DNA of 64,000 nt from Allostella sp. ATCC 35155 (GTDB lineage Bacteria > Pseudomonadota > Alphaproteobacteria > ATCC43930 > Allostellaceae): NCBI GenBank assembly GCA_006738865.1, contig AP019701.1:2042001-2106000 (forward strand), written 5' to 3'. Shown piece after piece: positions 27,543 to 35,851 of the stretch (the first letter of the stretch is position 1; the number at the start of each line of letters is the position of its first letter). Made by a program: the position numbers and the translations under genes. A model generated the notes under the pieces. It made no database searches. It worked only from the letters and a program-made list of their open reading frames with translations, and was not told where the DNA came from.

Positions 27543-28313
27543 TCAATCGGCCGCGTCGGCCGACAGCAGCATCGGGTCGGGAATGGCGGGCGGGGGTGCC
27601 ATCGTTGCCCAGCCGGCGGGGCCGAGGGCTTCCAGGGGCTGGAAACGGGTCTTGTAGGCCATCTTGCGGCTGTCGGCGATCCAGTAGCCGAGATAGACGT
27701 AGGGCAGGCTGCGGGCGGCCGCGAGTTCGACGAGGCGCAGCACCAGGATGGTGCCGAGGCTGCGGCGCGGCTCGTCCGGCTCGAAGAAGCTGTAGACGGC
27801 CGACCAGCCGTCGTCGAGGCGATCGGCGAGGCAGGCGGCGTGGAGGCGGCCGGCGCCGTCGCGCATGGTCACCAGCCGGGTCTCGATCGGGCTGTCCTCG
27901 ACCATGGCGCGATAGTCGCCATAGGTCATGGTCGCCATGTCGCTCTCGGCATGGCGCGAGCGCTGGTAGCGGCTGAAGAGGCGGTACTGCTCGCCGGTCG
28001 CCCGCGCCGGTTCCTCGGCGGTGACGAGGTCGTCGCTGAGGCGGGCGAGGCGGCGGAGGTTGCGGCTGGCGACGAACGGTCCGACCGCGACCCGCACCGG
28101 CACGCAGGCATTGCAGCCGGCGCAGGCGGGGCGATAGGCGAGGTGGTGGCTGCGCCGGAAGCCGGCCCGCGACAGGCCGTTGTAGAGCGATGCCGCGGCG
28201 GGGCCCGCGATCTCCGTAAGCACCTTCCGCTCCATCCGCCCGTCGAGGTACGGGCAGGGCAGGGCGGCCGTCCGGTAGAAGTGCTGAAGCGGCTGCGGCG
28301 CGAGACGGTTCAT
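27543..28313 (-). CDS. bpt: Aspartate/glutamate leucyltransferase
   Basis: Bpt attaches leucine from Leu-tRNA to N-terminal Asp or Glu, making a substrate for ClpS/ClpAP in the N-degron pathway. The 256-residue protein has the Cys-rich N-terminal motif PACAGCNACVPVRV and the GNAT-like C-terminal region (YVYLGYWIADSRKMAYKTRFQPLE) of the ATE family. The start at 28313 fits relatives (MNRLAPQPLQHFY); a longer frame adds a non-conserved Arg/Pro segment. It is convergent with parC and divergent from the flavin reductase. Confidence 0.93.
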   Translation of the reverse strand: MNRLAPQPLQHFYRTAALPCPYLDGRMERKVLTEIAGPAAASLYNGLSRAGFRRSHHLAYRPACAGCNACVPVRVAVGPFVASRNLRRLARLSDDLVTAEEPARATGEQYRLFSRYQRSRHAESDMATMTYGDYRAMVEDSPIETRLVTMRDGAGRLHAACLADRLDDGWSAVYSFFEPDEPRRSLGTILVLRLVELAAARSLPYVYLGYWIADSRKMAYKTRFQPLEALGPAGWATMAPPPAIPDPMLLSADAAD

Positions 28314-28447
28314 GGCGGCATTGTCGCCACCGTGGCGGCCCCCGTCCAGCGTCTCGGGGCGGCAATCGCCGGGAATCGTATCGCCGCGGCCGTTCCCGTG
28401 TTGGCGCGGCGGCGGCCTTGCTTTAGACCGATCCACCTTGCCACGAT

Positions 28448-28942
28448 ATGGGCGCCATGCCGTTCGATCATCGCCAGTTCCGCGACGTGATGGGCTGCTT
28501 CGCCACCGGCGTCGCGGTCGCGACCGCAGTCGACGGCCAGGGCCGCCCGGCCGGGGTCACCGTCTCGTCCTTCACGTCGCTCTCGCTCGACCCGCCGCTG
28601 ATCCTCTTCTGCCTGGAATGGACGGCCGAAACCTGGCCGACGTTCCGCGACGGCGAGCATTTCGCCGTCAACATCCTGGGCGAGGGGCAGAGGGGGCTGT
28701 CGTCGCGTTTCGCGGCCATGCGCACCGACCGCTGGTCCGGGGTCGAGCACCGCCGCGGGCTGCATGGCTGCCCCTTGCTGCCGGACACGGTCGGCTGGAT
28801 CGTCTGCCGCAAGGAGACGGTGCACGAGGGCGGCGACCACGCGATCATCGTCGGCCGCGTCGAGGCGCTGGATCGCGACGCGGCCCGCTCGCCGCTGCTG
28901 CACTTCCGTGGCGCCTATGGCCGGTTCCTGCGCGAGGAATAG
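28448..28942 (+). CDS. Flavin reductase-like FMN-binding protein
   Basis: This 164-residue split-barrel protein belongs to the HpaC/flavin reductase-like family. It has FRDVMGCFATGVAVATA at the N-terminus, GVTVSSFTSLSLDPPLILFC (FMN phosphate contacts) and FAVNILGEGQ. It probably reduces FMN or FAD with NAD(P)H for a separate monooxygenase. A luciferase-like monooxygenase lies at 39841, but 11 kb away and on the other strand, so a partnership is speculative. ATGs at 28448 and 28457 are both possible. Confidence 0.85.
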   Translation: MGAMPFDHRQFRDVMGCFATGVAVATAVDGQGRPAGVTVSSFTSLSLDPPLILFCLEWTAETWPTFRDGEHFAVNILGEGQRGLSSRFAAMRTDRWSGVEHRRGLHGCPLLPDTVGWIVCRKETVHEGGDHAIIVGRVEALDRDAARSPLLHFRGAYGRFLREE

Positions 28943-29012
28943 GCGGCTTGCCACCAAATTGGCGCTTCGGTAGCGTCGCGATCCCACCTTTCTACGTCCC
29001 GAGGTAGTTGCG

Positions 29013-30656
29013 ATGGCGCGGATGTCCGGTGGCGACGCTCTCGTCGCGACCCTGGTCGAGCACGGCGTGACGGTCGGTTTCACCGTCCCGGGCGAGAGCT
29101 TCCTCGCCGTGCTGGAGGGGCTGCGCCGCGCGCGCAACCGGATCCGCCTCGTCAACGCCCGCCACGAGGGCTCGGCCGCCTTCGCCGCCGAGGCGTTCGG
29201 CAAGATCGCCGGCCGTCCGGCGGCCGTCTTCGTCAGCCGCGGTCCGGGCGCGACCAACGCCGCCATTGGCATCCATACGGCGATGCAGGATTCGACGCCG
29301 CTGCTGCTCTTCGTCGGCGACGTGCCGCGCCGGGTGCAGGATCGCGAGGCGTTCCAGGGCGTCGACTATCGCCGTTTCTTCGGGGCGATCGCCAAGGCCG
29401 TGATCCAGCCCTTCGGCCCGGAGGACGTCGCCGAGGCGACGGCCCGCGCCTGGCGCACCGCGACGGCCGGACGGCCCGGCCCGGTGGTCGTCGTGCTGCC
29501 CGAGGACGTCACGGAGGCGGAGTTCGAGGGCGGCGCGATTCCCCGGCCGCCGCGCCGCATCGCCGCCGTCTCGGCGCCCGAGACGGTCGCCGCGGCGGCG
29601 GCGGCCATCGCCTCGGCCCGCCTGCCGGTCGTCGTCTTCGGCGAGATGGTCGGCAATGCCGGCACCCACGCCGAACTGGGGCGGTTCCTCGACTGCGCCG
29701 GGGCGCCGGCGTTCGCCGCCTTCCGCCGCCAGGACTGTCTGGCGAATGCCCATCCCGCCTATGGCGGCCACCTCGGCCTGACGCGCGAGCCCCATATCCG
29801 CGAAGCGTGGGCCGAGGCCGACCTCGTCGTCTCCGTCGGCAGCCGCCTCGACGACATGACGACGGAGGAGTTCACCTTCGTGCGCCCCGACCAGACGGTG
29901 GTGCTGCTGCATCCCGATCCGGCCGTCGCGGCCACGGCCGGGGCGGACATCCATCTCGCCGGCGACCTCGGGCCGACGCTGGAGGCGCTGGCGGCGGCCC
30001 TGCCGGCTCCGCCGATCGAACGCATCCGGCGCCGCGACCGGGTGCACGCCGCCGAGGCCGCCCATGCCGGCTTCGACCAGCGTCCGGCGATCGGCGCCGT
30101 CGACATGGTCAAGGTGATCGAGGCCGTCGCCGATGTGGTGCCGGCGGACGCCATGATCGCGACCGATGCCGGAACCTTCGGCAGCTGGGTCTATCGCCAC
30201 TATCCCTGGCGCGGCCCCCGCACGCAGGTCGCGCCCGAGGTGGGGGCGATGGGGGCGGGAGTGCCGGGCGCGATCGGCGCCGCGCTCGCCCGGCCCGATG
30301 CCACGATCGTCGCCTTCGTCGGCGACGGCGGCTTCCTGATGACCGGGTCGGAACTGGCCACCGCCGTCGAGGAGGGCATCCCCGTCAAGGTCGTGCTCTG
30401 CGACAACCAGGCCTACGCCTCGATCCTGATCCACCAGCACCGGCGCTATGGCGCCGACGCCTATCACGGTGTCACGACCAAGAGCCCCGACTTCGCCACG
30501 CTGGCCCGCGGCTACGGGGCCGCAGCCTGGACGGTGCGCGAGACGGCGGAATTCGCGCCGGCGTTCCGCGCCGCGCTCGCCCATGACGGGCCGGCGCTCG
30601 TCCATGTGCTGACCGACATCCGCGACGGCTCGGCGAACGGGCCGCTCCAGCGATGA
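29013..30656 (+). CDS. Thiamine diphosphate-dependent enzyme, acetolactate-synthase-like
   Basis: A 547-residue three-domain ThDP enzyme. The cofactor-activating Glu52 lies in NARHEGSAAFAAEA, GPGATNAAIGIHTAMQDSTPLLLFVGD is the N-terminal signature, and GDGGFLMTGSELATAVEEGIPVKVVLCDN is the Mg-ThDP motif (GDG...N). The family includes acetolactate synthases, oxalyl-CoA decarboxylases and 2-oxoacid decarboxylases. No small ilvH-like subunit is present, arguing against branched-chain synthesis. The stop overlaps the CoA-transferase start (ATGA), which suggests they act in one pathway on a decarboxylated or CoA-linked acid. Confidence 0.87.
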   Translation: MARMSGGDALVATLVEHGVTVGFTVPGESFLAVLEGLRRARNRIRLVNARHEGSAAFAAEAFGKIAGRPAAVFVSRGPGATNAAIGIHTAMQDSTPLLLFVGDVPRRVQDREAFQGVDYRRFFGAIAKAVIQPFGPEDVAEATARAWRTATAGRPGPVVVVLPEDVTEAEFEGGAIPRPPRRIAAVSAPETVAAAAAAIASARLPVVVFGEMVGNAGTHAELGRFLDCAGAPAFAAFRRQDCLANAHPAYGGHLGLTREPHIREAWAEADLVVSVGSRLDDMTTEEFTFVRPDQTVVLLHPDPAVAATAGADIHLAGDLGPTLEALAAALPAPPIERIRRRDRVHAAEAAHAGFDQRPAIGAVDMVKVIEAVADVVPADAMIATDAGTFGSWVYRHYPWRGPRTQVAPEVGAMGAGVPGAIGAALARPDATIVAFVGDGGFLMTGSELATAVEEGIPVKVVLCDNQAYASILIHQHRRYGADAYHGVTTKSPDFATLARGYGAAAWTVRETAEFAPAFRAALAHDGPALVHVLTDIRDGSANGPLQR

Positions 30657-31894
30657 CGCCGCGCGGACCGCTCGACGGCGTGCGCGTCGTCGACCTCACG
30701 GCGGTCTTTCTCGGGCCGCTCGCCTCGCAGACCCTGGGCGATCTCGGGGCCGACGTGATCAAGGTCGAGACCCCGGACGGGGATATCACCCGCTCGATCG
30801 CCCCGGCGCGCAATCCCGGCATGGGTGCCGGATTTCTGGCCGTCAACCGCAACAAGCGGTCGGTCGTGCTCGACCTCAAGCAGGCGGCGGGCCGCGCGGC
30901 GCTGCAGCGGCTGGTGGCCGGCGCGGACGTGCTGATGCACTCGATGCGCCCGCAGGCGATCGACCGCCTCGGCTTCGGCCCGGAGGCGGCGCGCGCGATC
31001 AACCCCGGCATCATCCATTGCGGCGCCTACGGCTATCGCCGCGACGGTCCGCATGGCTGGCGCCCGGCCTATGACGACGTGATCCAGGGGGCATGCGGCC
31101 TCGCCGCCCTCCAGGCCTATGTCGCCGGCGAGCCGCAATACGTCCCCAACTCGATGGTCGACAAGCTGGTCGGCCTCACCGTTTCCTCGGCGATCACGGC
31201 CGCCCTGTTCCACCGCGCGCGCACGGGCGAGGGGCAGGCGATCGAGATCCCGATGTACGAGACGATGGTGGCGTTCCTCTTCCCCGAGCACATGGCCGGG
31301 CGCAGCTTCCGGCCGCCGATGGGGCCGCCGGGATATGGACGCGTGCTGGCGCCGCATCGGCGGCCCTACCGCACCGCCGACGGCCATATCGGCGTGCTGC
31401 CCTATACGGTGCAGCAGTGGCAGCGGGTGTTCCGCCTGATCGGCCGGCCGGAGATGGCCGAGGATCCGCGGGTGACCGACGGCGCCACCCGCAGCCGCCA
31501 TGTCGGCGAACTCTACGCCATGGTCGCCGCGGCCATGCCGGAGCGGAGCACGGCGGACTGGCATCGCGCCTTCGACGAGGCCGATATCCCGGCGATGCCG
31601 GTGCAGGATCTGGAGGCGGTGCTCGACTGTCCGCACCTGGCGGCGACCGGCTTCTTCGAGACCCATGCCCACGAGACCGAGGGCGATCTCGTCTTTCTCG
31701 GCCACCCGGTTCGCTACGAGCGCACGCCCGCCGGCATCCGGCGCCTGCCGCCGCGGCTCGGCGAGCACACGGTCGAAGTGCTGGCCGAAGCCGGCTTCGC
31801 TGCGTCCGAGATCGACGCCCTGATCGCGGCCGGCGCCGCCCGGTCCCGGACCGCACCGCCCGACGAAAACCATCCAACCGGAGGAAACCCATGA
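30653..31894 (+). CDS. Class III CoA-transferase (CaiB/BaiF family)
   Basis: A 413-residue family III CoA-transferase that moves CoA between carboxylic acids by an aspartyl-CoA-thioester mechanism. It starts GPLDGVRVVDLTAVFLGPLASQTLGDLGADVIKVE, the family's N-terminal Rossmann block. The likely catalytic Asp170 is in SMVDKLVGL, aligned with Asp169 of formyl-CoA transferase. RTGEGQAIEIPMYE and the C-terminal PRLGEHTVEVLAEAGF also fit. It is coupled to both neighbours through 4-base overlaps. Donor and acceptor acids are unknown. Confidence 0.9.
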   Translation: MTPRGPLDGVRVVDLTAVFLGPLASQTLGDLGADVIKVETPDGDITRSIAPARNPGMGAGFLAVNRNKRSVVLDLKQAAGRAALQRLVAGADVLMHSMRPQAIDRLGFGPEAARAINPGIIHCGAYGYRRDGPHGWRPAYDDVIQGACGLAALQAYVAGEPQYVPNSMVDKLVGLTVSSAITAALFHRARTGEGQAIEIPMYETMVAFLFPEHMAGRSFRPPMGPPGYGRVLAPHRRPYRTADGHIGVLPYTVQQWQRVFRLIGRPEMAEDPRVTDGATRSRHVGELYAMVAAAMPERSTADWHRAFDEADIPAMPVQDLEAVLDCPHLAATGFFETHAHETEGDLVFLGHPVRYERTPAGIRRLPPRLGEHTVEVLAEAGFAASEIDALIAAGAARSRTAPPDENHPTGGNP

Positions 31895-32595
31895 CCAACC
31901 TGACGCAGGCCGATCTCGACGCGCTCACCGCCTGGGATACGCCGACCATCTGCAACGCGCTGGAACTGACCTCGCCCGAGCGCCGGGCGACCGGCTTCAC
32001 GGTGCGCCACCTGCATTGCCCCTTCCCGGAGCTGAAGCCGATCATCGGCTATGCGCGCACGGCGATGATCCGGTCCAAGCATGTCCCGACGCGGGACAAG
32101 GCGGCGATGCGCCAGCAGCGCACCGGCTATTACGAATATGTCGCCGCCGGCCCGCGCCCGACCGTCTCCGTGATCCAGGACCTGGACGGCCCGGATGTCG
32201 GCTTCGGGGCCTTCTGGGGCGAGGTGCAGACGAACATCCACAAGGGTCTGGGTTGCCTCGGCGTCGTCACCGACGGCTGCATCCGCGACCTCGATATGGT
32301 GGCCGAGGGCTTCCAGATGCTGGCGGCCTCCTACGCGCCGTCGCACGCCCATGTCCATCTGGTCGATTTCGGCAGCCAGGTGCAGGTCGCCGGCATGATC
32401 GTCAGCTCCAATGACCTCATCCATGCCGACCGCCATGGCGCCGTCGTCGTGCCGGCCGACGCGGTCAAGAAGATCCCCGCCGCCATCGACCTCCTCACGC
32501 GGCGCGAGAAGGTCATCCTCGACGCCGCCAAGAGCCCCGACTTCGACATCGAGAAGCTGAAGAAGGCGATGGGCGAGGCGGACGAGATTCACTGA
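31891..32595 (+). CDS. RraA-like aldolase/decarboxylase family protein
   Basis: A 234-residue RraA-fold protein. The signature GCLGVVTDGCIRDLD carries the Arg132-Asp133 pair seen in HMG/CHA aldolases and oxaloacetate decarboxylases. Members with this active site split 4-hydroxy-2-oxoacids to pyruvate plus a carbonyl compound. Being coupled to a CoA-transferase and a ThDP enzyme supports a catabolic rather than an RNase-E-inhibitor role. GGAGG precedes the ATG. The C-terminal tail (PDFDIEKLKKAMGEADEIH) extends beyond the core fold. Confidence 0.87.
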   Translation: MTNLTQADLDALTAWDTPTICNALELTSPERRATGFTVRHLHCPFPELKPIIGYARTAMIRSKHVPTRDKAAMRQQRTGYYEYVAAGPRPTVSVIQDLDGPDVGFGAFWGEVQTNIHKGLGCLGVVTDGCIRDLDMVAEGFQMLAASYAPSHAHVHLVDFGSQVQVAGMIVSSNDLIHADRHGAVVVPADAVKKIPAAIDLLTRREKVILDAAKSPDFDIEKLKKAMGEADEIH

Positions 32596-32622
32596 GGCGC
32601 TGGCCTGTCTGGAGTTGCATCG

Positions 32623-33786
32623 GTGAAGCCCGCGAACAGCATCCTGTCCGGCTACGGCACGACCGTCTTCGAGGTCATGTCGCAGCTGGCCCGTGCCCAT
32701 GACGCCGTCAATCTCGGCCAGGGCTTCCCGGACGACCGCGGCCCGGAGGACGTCCTCCGGGCCGCGGCCGATGCCGTCGTCGACGGGCCGAACCAGTACC
32801 CGCCGATGACCGGCATCCCGGAGCTGCGGCAGGCGGTGGCGGCGCACGGCAAGCGCTTCTATGGGCTCGATGTCGACTGGCAGCGCGAGGTGCTGGTGAC
32901 CTCGGGCGCGACCGAGGCGCTGGCCTCGTGCCTCTTCGGCCTGATCGAGCCGGGCGACGAGGTGGTGCTGTTCGATCCGCTCTATGACAGCTACCTGCCG
33001 ATCGTGCGCCGGGCCGGCGGCATCCCCAAGCTGGTGCAACTGGCACCCCCGGCATGGGAACTGCCGCTCGACCGGCTCAAGGCGGCCTTCAGCGACCGCA
33101 CCAAGCTGGTGCTGCTGAACACGCCGATGAACCCGGCCGCCAAGGTCTTCACGCGCGCGGAACTGGGCGAGATCGCCGCGCTCCTGGAGAAGCACGACGC
33201 CTATGCCGTCTGCGACGAGGTCTACGAGCACATCGTGTTCGACGCGCGGCGGCACGAGAGCCTGATCACCCTGCCGGGAATGCGCGAGCGCTGCCTCAAG
33301 ATCGGCTCGGCCGGCAAGACCTTCTCGCTGACCGGCTGGAAGGTCGGCTACGTCACCGCCGCGGCCGAACTGCTGGCGCCGGTCATGCGCGCCCATCAGT
33401 TCCTGGTCTTCACCACGCCGCCCAACCTGCAGCGCGCGGTCGCCCAGGGGCTGGCGAAGGGCTCGGACTATTTCGACGGGCTCGCTGCCGGGATGGCGGC
33501 CAAGCGCGACCGCCTCTCCGCCGGGCTGACGCGGATCGGTTTCGACGTGCTGCCCTGCGAGGGCACCTACTTCGTCAACGCCGACTTCCGCCCGCTCGGC
33601 TTCAACGGCGACGACGAGGCCTTCTGCAAGCACATCACGGCAGAGGCGAAGGTGGCGGCCATTCCCGTCAGCGCCCTCTATGCCGATGGCGCGGTGCGGA
33701 ACTATGCGCGCTTCTGCTTCGCCAAGCGCGACGAGATCCTGGACGAGGCCGTCGACCGCCTGAGCCGGTTCTTCGGCGCTGGCTAA
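32623..33786 (+). CDS. Class I/II PLP-dependent aminotransferase, GTG start
   Basis: A 387-residue fold-type I aminotransferase. The Schiff-base Lys232 is in SAGKTFSLTGWKVGY. NTPMNPAAKVF, the aspartate in AVCDEVYEH and the C-terminal YARFCFAK arginine complete the pattern. The sequence is nearest to the N-succinyldiaminopimelate/kynurenine/glutamine-transaminase branch (DapC, YbdL), and it starts like them: NSILSGYGTTVFEVMSQLA. It follows the RraA-like gene by 27 bases. It may remove an amino group in the same pathway or be a general enzyme. Its stop overlaps the convergent response-regulator gene. Confidence 0.88.
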   Translation: MKPANSILSGYGTTVFEVMSQLARAHDAVNLGQGFPDDRGPEDVLRAAADAVVDGPNQYPPMTGIPELRQAVAAHGKRFYGLDVDWQREVLVTSGATEALASCLFGLIEPGDEVVLFDPLYDSYLPIVRRAGGIPKLVQLAPPAWELPLDRLKAAFSDRTKLVLLNTPMNPAAKVFTRAELGEIAALLEKHDAYAVCDEVYEHIVFDARRHESLITLPGMRERCLKIGSAGKTFSLTGWKVGYVTAAAELLAPVMRAHQFLVFTTPPNLQRAVAQGLAKGSDYFDGLAAGMAAKRDRLSAGLTRIGFDVLPCEGTYFVNADFRPLGFNGDDEAFCKHITAEAKVAAIPVSALYADGAVRNYARFCFAKRDEILDEAVDRLSRFFGAG

Positions 33787-34178
33787 CCGGCAGGCTGGGC
33801 GCGGCGCAGGAGACCCAGCACGCGCTCGACATCGGGCAGCATGAAGGGCTTGGGCAGGGCGGGGTGCCCGCGCCACTCGGCCGGCATCCCTGCGAGGTCG
33901 TAGCCGGTGCTGAAGGCGAACGGGATGCCGCCCTCCGCGAGCAGGGTCGCCAGGGGAAAGCTCGGCTCGCCTGCGATGTTGACGTCGATGATCGCGGCGT
34001 CGGCCCCGCCCGGCTGCTCGCTCATATAGGCCCGCGCCTCGGCAATCTCCGAGAACGGGCCGACGGTCCGGCAGCCGAGGTCCGTCAGCATGTCGTCCAG
34101 CAGCATCGCCACCAGCGCCTCATCCTCCAGCACCAGCACGCGCATGCCGCCGAAGGCGGTCTCGCTCGCGGCCGTCAT
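33783..34178 (-). CDS. Single-domain response regulator
   Basis: A 131-residue receiver-only protein. The acidic pocket is Glu18-Asp19, the phospho-acceptor is Asp65 (IIDVNIAG), the Thr/Ser position is Thr91 in FSTGYD, and Lys110 is in LPKPF. There is no output domain, so it likely relays phosphate or binds a partner, as many alphaproteobacterial FAT-GUY-type receivers do; FSTGYD is close to that motif. No histidine kinase is adjacent. No ribosome-binding site precedes the ATG at 34178. A 15-codon frame ending in ATGA at this start may provide coupled translation. Confidence 0.87.
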   Translation of the reverse strand: MTAASETAFGGMRVLVLEDEALVAMLLDDMLTDLGCRTVGPFSEIAEARAYMSEQPGGADAAIIDVNIAGEPSFPLATLLAEGGIPFAFSTGYDLAGMPAEWRGHPALPKPFMLPDVERVLGLLRRAQPAG

Positions 34179-34222
34179 CGCTGCGCGACGGGCACGCGCG
34201 CGAACCAGAAATCGAATTCCAT
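34175..34222 (-). CDS. Possible 15-residue leader peptide of the response regulator
   Basis: The minus strand encodes MEFDFWFARVPVAQR then TGA, whose bases overlap the response-regulator ATG as ATGA. A purine run AAGGGAAGG lies about seven bases before its ATG, while the regulator itself has no such site. The peptide is rich in aromatic residues. It could be a translational coupler or chance; there is no attenuator-like pair of hairpins. Confidence 0.35.
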   Translation of the reverse strand: MEFDFWFARVPVAQR

Positions 34223-34245
34223 CGCATTGCCTTCCCTTGCCACAT

Positions 34246-34263
34246 CCTCGCCCCTTGGCGAGG
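34246..34263. repeat. Short palindrome upstream of the response regulator
   Basis: CCTCGCC (34246-34252) pairs with GGCGAGG (34257-34263) around CCTT. The surrounding sequence resembles fragments of the palindromic intergenic repeats common in Alphaproteobacteria. It lies between the isochorismatase-type gene and the leader frame and could end the upstream transcript. Confidence 0.4.
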
Positions 34264-34314
34264 TGCCGGGCGGAACGGGCTTCTGCGATGTCAACGCGCC
34301 AGGGCAGGCAAGGT

Positions 34315-34998
34315 TCAGCGGCCGGTCGCTCCGGCCATCTCGGCGATCAGGGCGTCGGTCGATCGCATCCGGCCATAATGGCCGTCCATTGCGTGGATCG
34401 AGCGGCGGTGGTCGGCGTCGCTGCCGGCGGCGCAGCAATCCTCGACCTGGGTGACCAGGAACCCCCGGTCGGCCGCGTCCCGGATCGCGGATTCGACGCA
34501 CTGATCGGTGTAGATGCCGTAGATCACCAGGAACTCGATCCCGAGGTTGCGCAGCACATACTCGACGTTGGTGCTGTTGAAGATGCCGGACGAGGTCTTG
34601 GGGATGACGATCTCGTCGCCCGCGGGCGCGACCGCCGGGATGATGGCGGCCTCCCAGCTGCCCTTCGGGTGGTGGATGCGCGAGATCTTGTGATCGAGGC
34701 TGCGGTCGCGGCCATCCTGGGTCAGGCTCTCGATCACGGTGTAGATCACCTCGATGCCGGCGCGCCGTGCCGCCGCCTGGAGCCGGCGCTGGTTGGGGAT
34801 CAGTACCGTCTCGATGCGGTCCATCAGGGCGAGCCTGCCGGCGAACGCGGGATCGCCGGCGCGGGCCTTGGCGTGGGCCTCGGGGCTCCACTCCGCATTC
34901 TGCATGTCGATGGAGAGCAGCGCAGTCCGGCGCGGGTCGATCGGGCGCTCGCGATACGCGCCGCCGGGCGCGTCGATGGCGGGGATCTCGGACGTCAT
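34315..34998 (-). CDS. Isochorismatase-family cysteine hydrolase
   Basis: A 227-residue hydrolase with the full catalytic triad Asp31 (LLSIDMQN), Lys134 (VIPKTSSGIF) and Cys167 (IYTDQCVESA), plus the cis-peptide region before the Cys. Family members hydrolyse amides or vinyl ethers (nicotinamidase, ureidoacrylate and N-carbamoyl hydrolases). It overlaps the stop/start of the upstream amidohydrolase gene by four bases (34995-34998), which suggests joint action on an amide-type compound. Substrate unknown. Confidence 0.88.
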   Translation of the reverse strand: MTSEIPAIDAPGGAYRERPIDPRRTALLSIDMQNAEWSPEAHAKARAGDPAFAGRLALMDRIETVLIPNQRRLQAAARRAGIEVIYTVIESLTQDGRDRSLDHKISRIHHPKGSWEAAIIPAVAPAGDEIVIPKTSSGIFNSTNVEYVLRNLGIEFLVIYGIYTDQCVESAIRDAADRGFLVTQVEDCCAAGSDADHRRSIHAMDGHYGRMRSTDALIAEMAGATGR

Positions 34999-35786
34999 GG
35001 GCGGACCCTTTCGCGAAGTGCGGGCTCGATCGCCGCCAGCGCGTCGGCGAGGCGGTGGCCCCAGGCGACGGCATCGACCTCAGCCGTGATCTGGTCCTGG
35101 CGGACCTCGATCAGGACCGCCGGCAGGTCGCGATCCTCGCCATGGACGGGCACGGCATAGTCGCTGCTGCGGCTGCAGGAATAGGGCTGGTTGACGCCGA
35201 CGACGAGCGCCGGATCGCGCCGCAGGGCCGCCGCCAGGAGCCGCGCCATCTCCGGATCGGAGCCATGGCAGGCGCCGACATGCCATGGTCGGTCCTGCCC
35301 GCGCATGCGCGGGGTGAAGCTGTGGACGCAGGCGAGGAACGTCGGACGCCCGGCGTCCCGGCGCGCGTCGAGCATGCCGGCGATCGTCCCGTGATAGGGC
35401 GCGAAGAGTTCCGCCACCCGGTCGGCGCGCGCCGCGTCCGTCAGCCCGCGGTTGCTGGGTATGGCGGTCCCGTCCGAGACCTCCGGGAAGCGGTCGGGAG
35501 CGTCGGGCGGCCGGTTGAGATCGATCACCAGGCGCGAATAGCCGGCGGCGACGAGGGGGGCGTCGAGGCGGTCGGACAATGTCCGGGCCATCGTCAGCGC
35601 GCCGATGTCCCAGCCGATGTGACGGAGCCGGTCCGCCTCCGCGACCCCGAGATCGCCGAGCCTGCGCGGGATGCGCGCCGACGCGTGGTCGCAGGTCAGG
35701 AAGAAGGGCGAGCGCCCGTCCGGCCGTGCCACGGTGACGGCGGGCGGTTCGTCGGGTGCGAGGAGGGAATGTTCGGGTGTCGGCAT
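34995..35786 (-). CDS. N-formylglutamate amidohydrolase family protein
   Basis: A 263-residue member of the N-formylglutamate deformylase-like family. Family blocks include FFLTCDHASARIPRRLG, HIGWDIGALTMARTLS, and VHSFTPRM in the middle with its His/Thr metal site. VLIEVRQDQI near the C-terminus carries a Glu. True HutG enzymes release formate and glutamate, but no other hut gene is here, so it may cleave another N-acyl amino acid. It is divergent from the glutamine-synthetase-like ligase. Confidence 0.84.
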   Translation of the reverse strand: MPTPEHSLLAPDEPPAVTVARPDGRSPFFLTCDHASARIPRRLGDLGVAEADRLRHIGWDIGALTMARTLSDRLDAPLVAAGYSRLVIDLNRPPDAPDRFPEVSDGTAIPSNRGLTDAARADRVAELFAPYHGTIAGMLDARRDAGRPTFLACVHSFTPRMRGQDRPWHVGACHGSDPEMARLLAAALRRDPALVVGVNQPYSCSRSSDYAVPVHGEDRDLPAVLIEVRQDQITAEVDAVAWGHRLADALAAIEPALRERVRP

Positions 35787-35851
35787 GGCTGTTCAAAGGC
35801 GGCCCGAAGAAGGATCATCGGACGGCAGGGCAGGCGGAGGGAGAGGGGAGA

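Noticed and set aside
29013-31894. Oxalate degradation operon (oxalyl-CoA decarboxylase plus formyl-CoA transferase)
   Set aside because: The general enzyme classes fit, but no oxalate-specific feature can be seen and no oxalate transporter is present, so I kept generic names.
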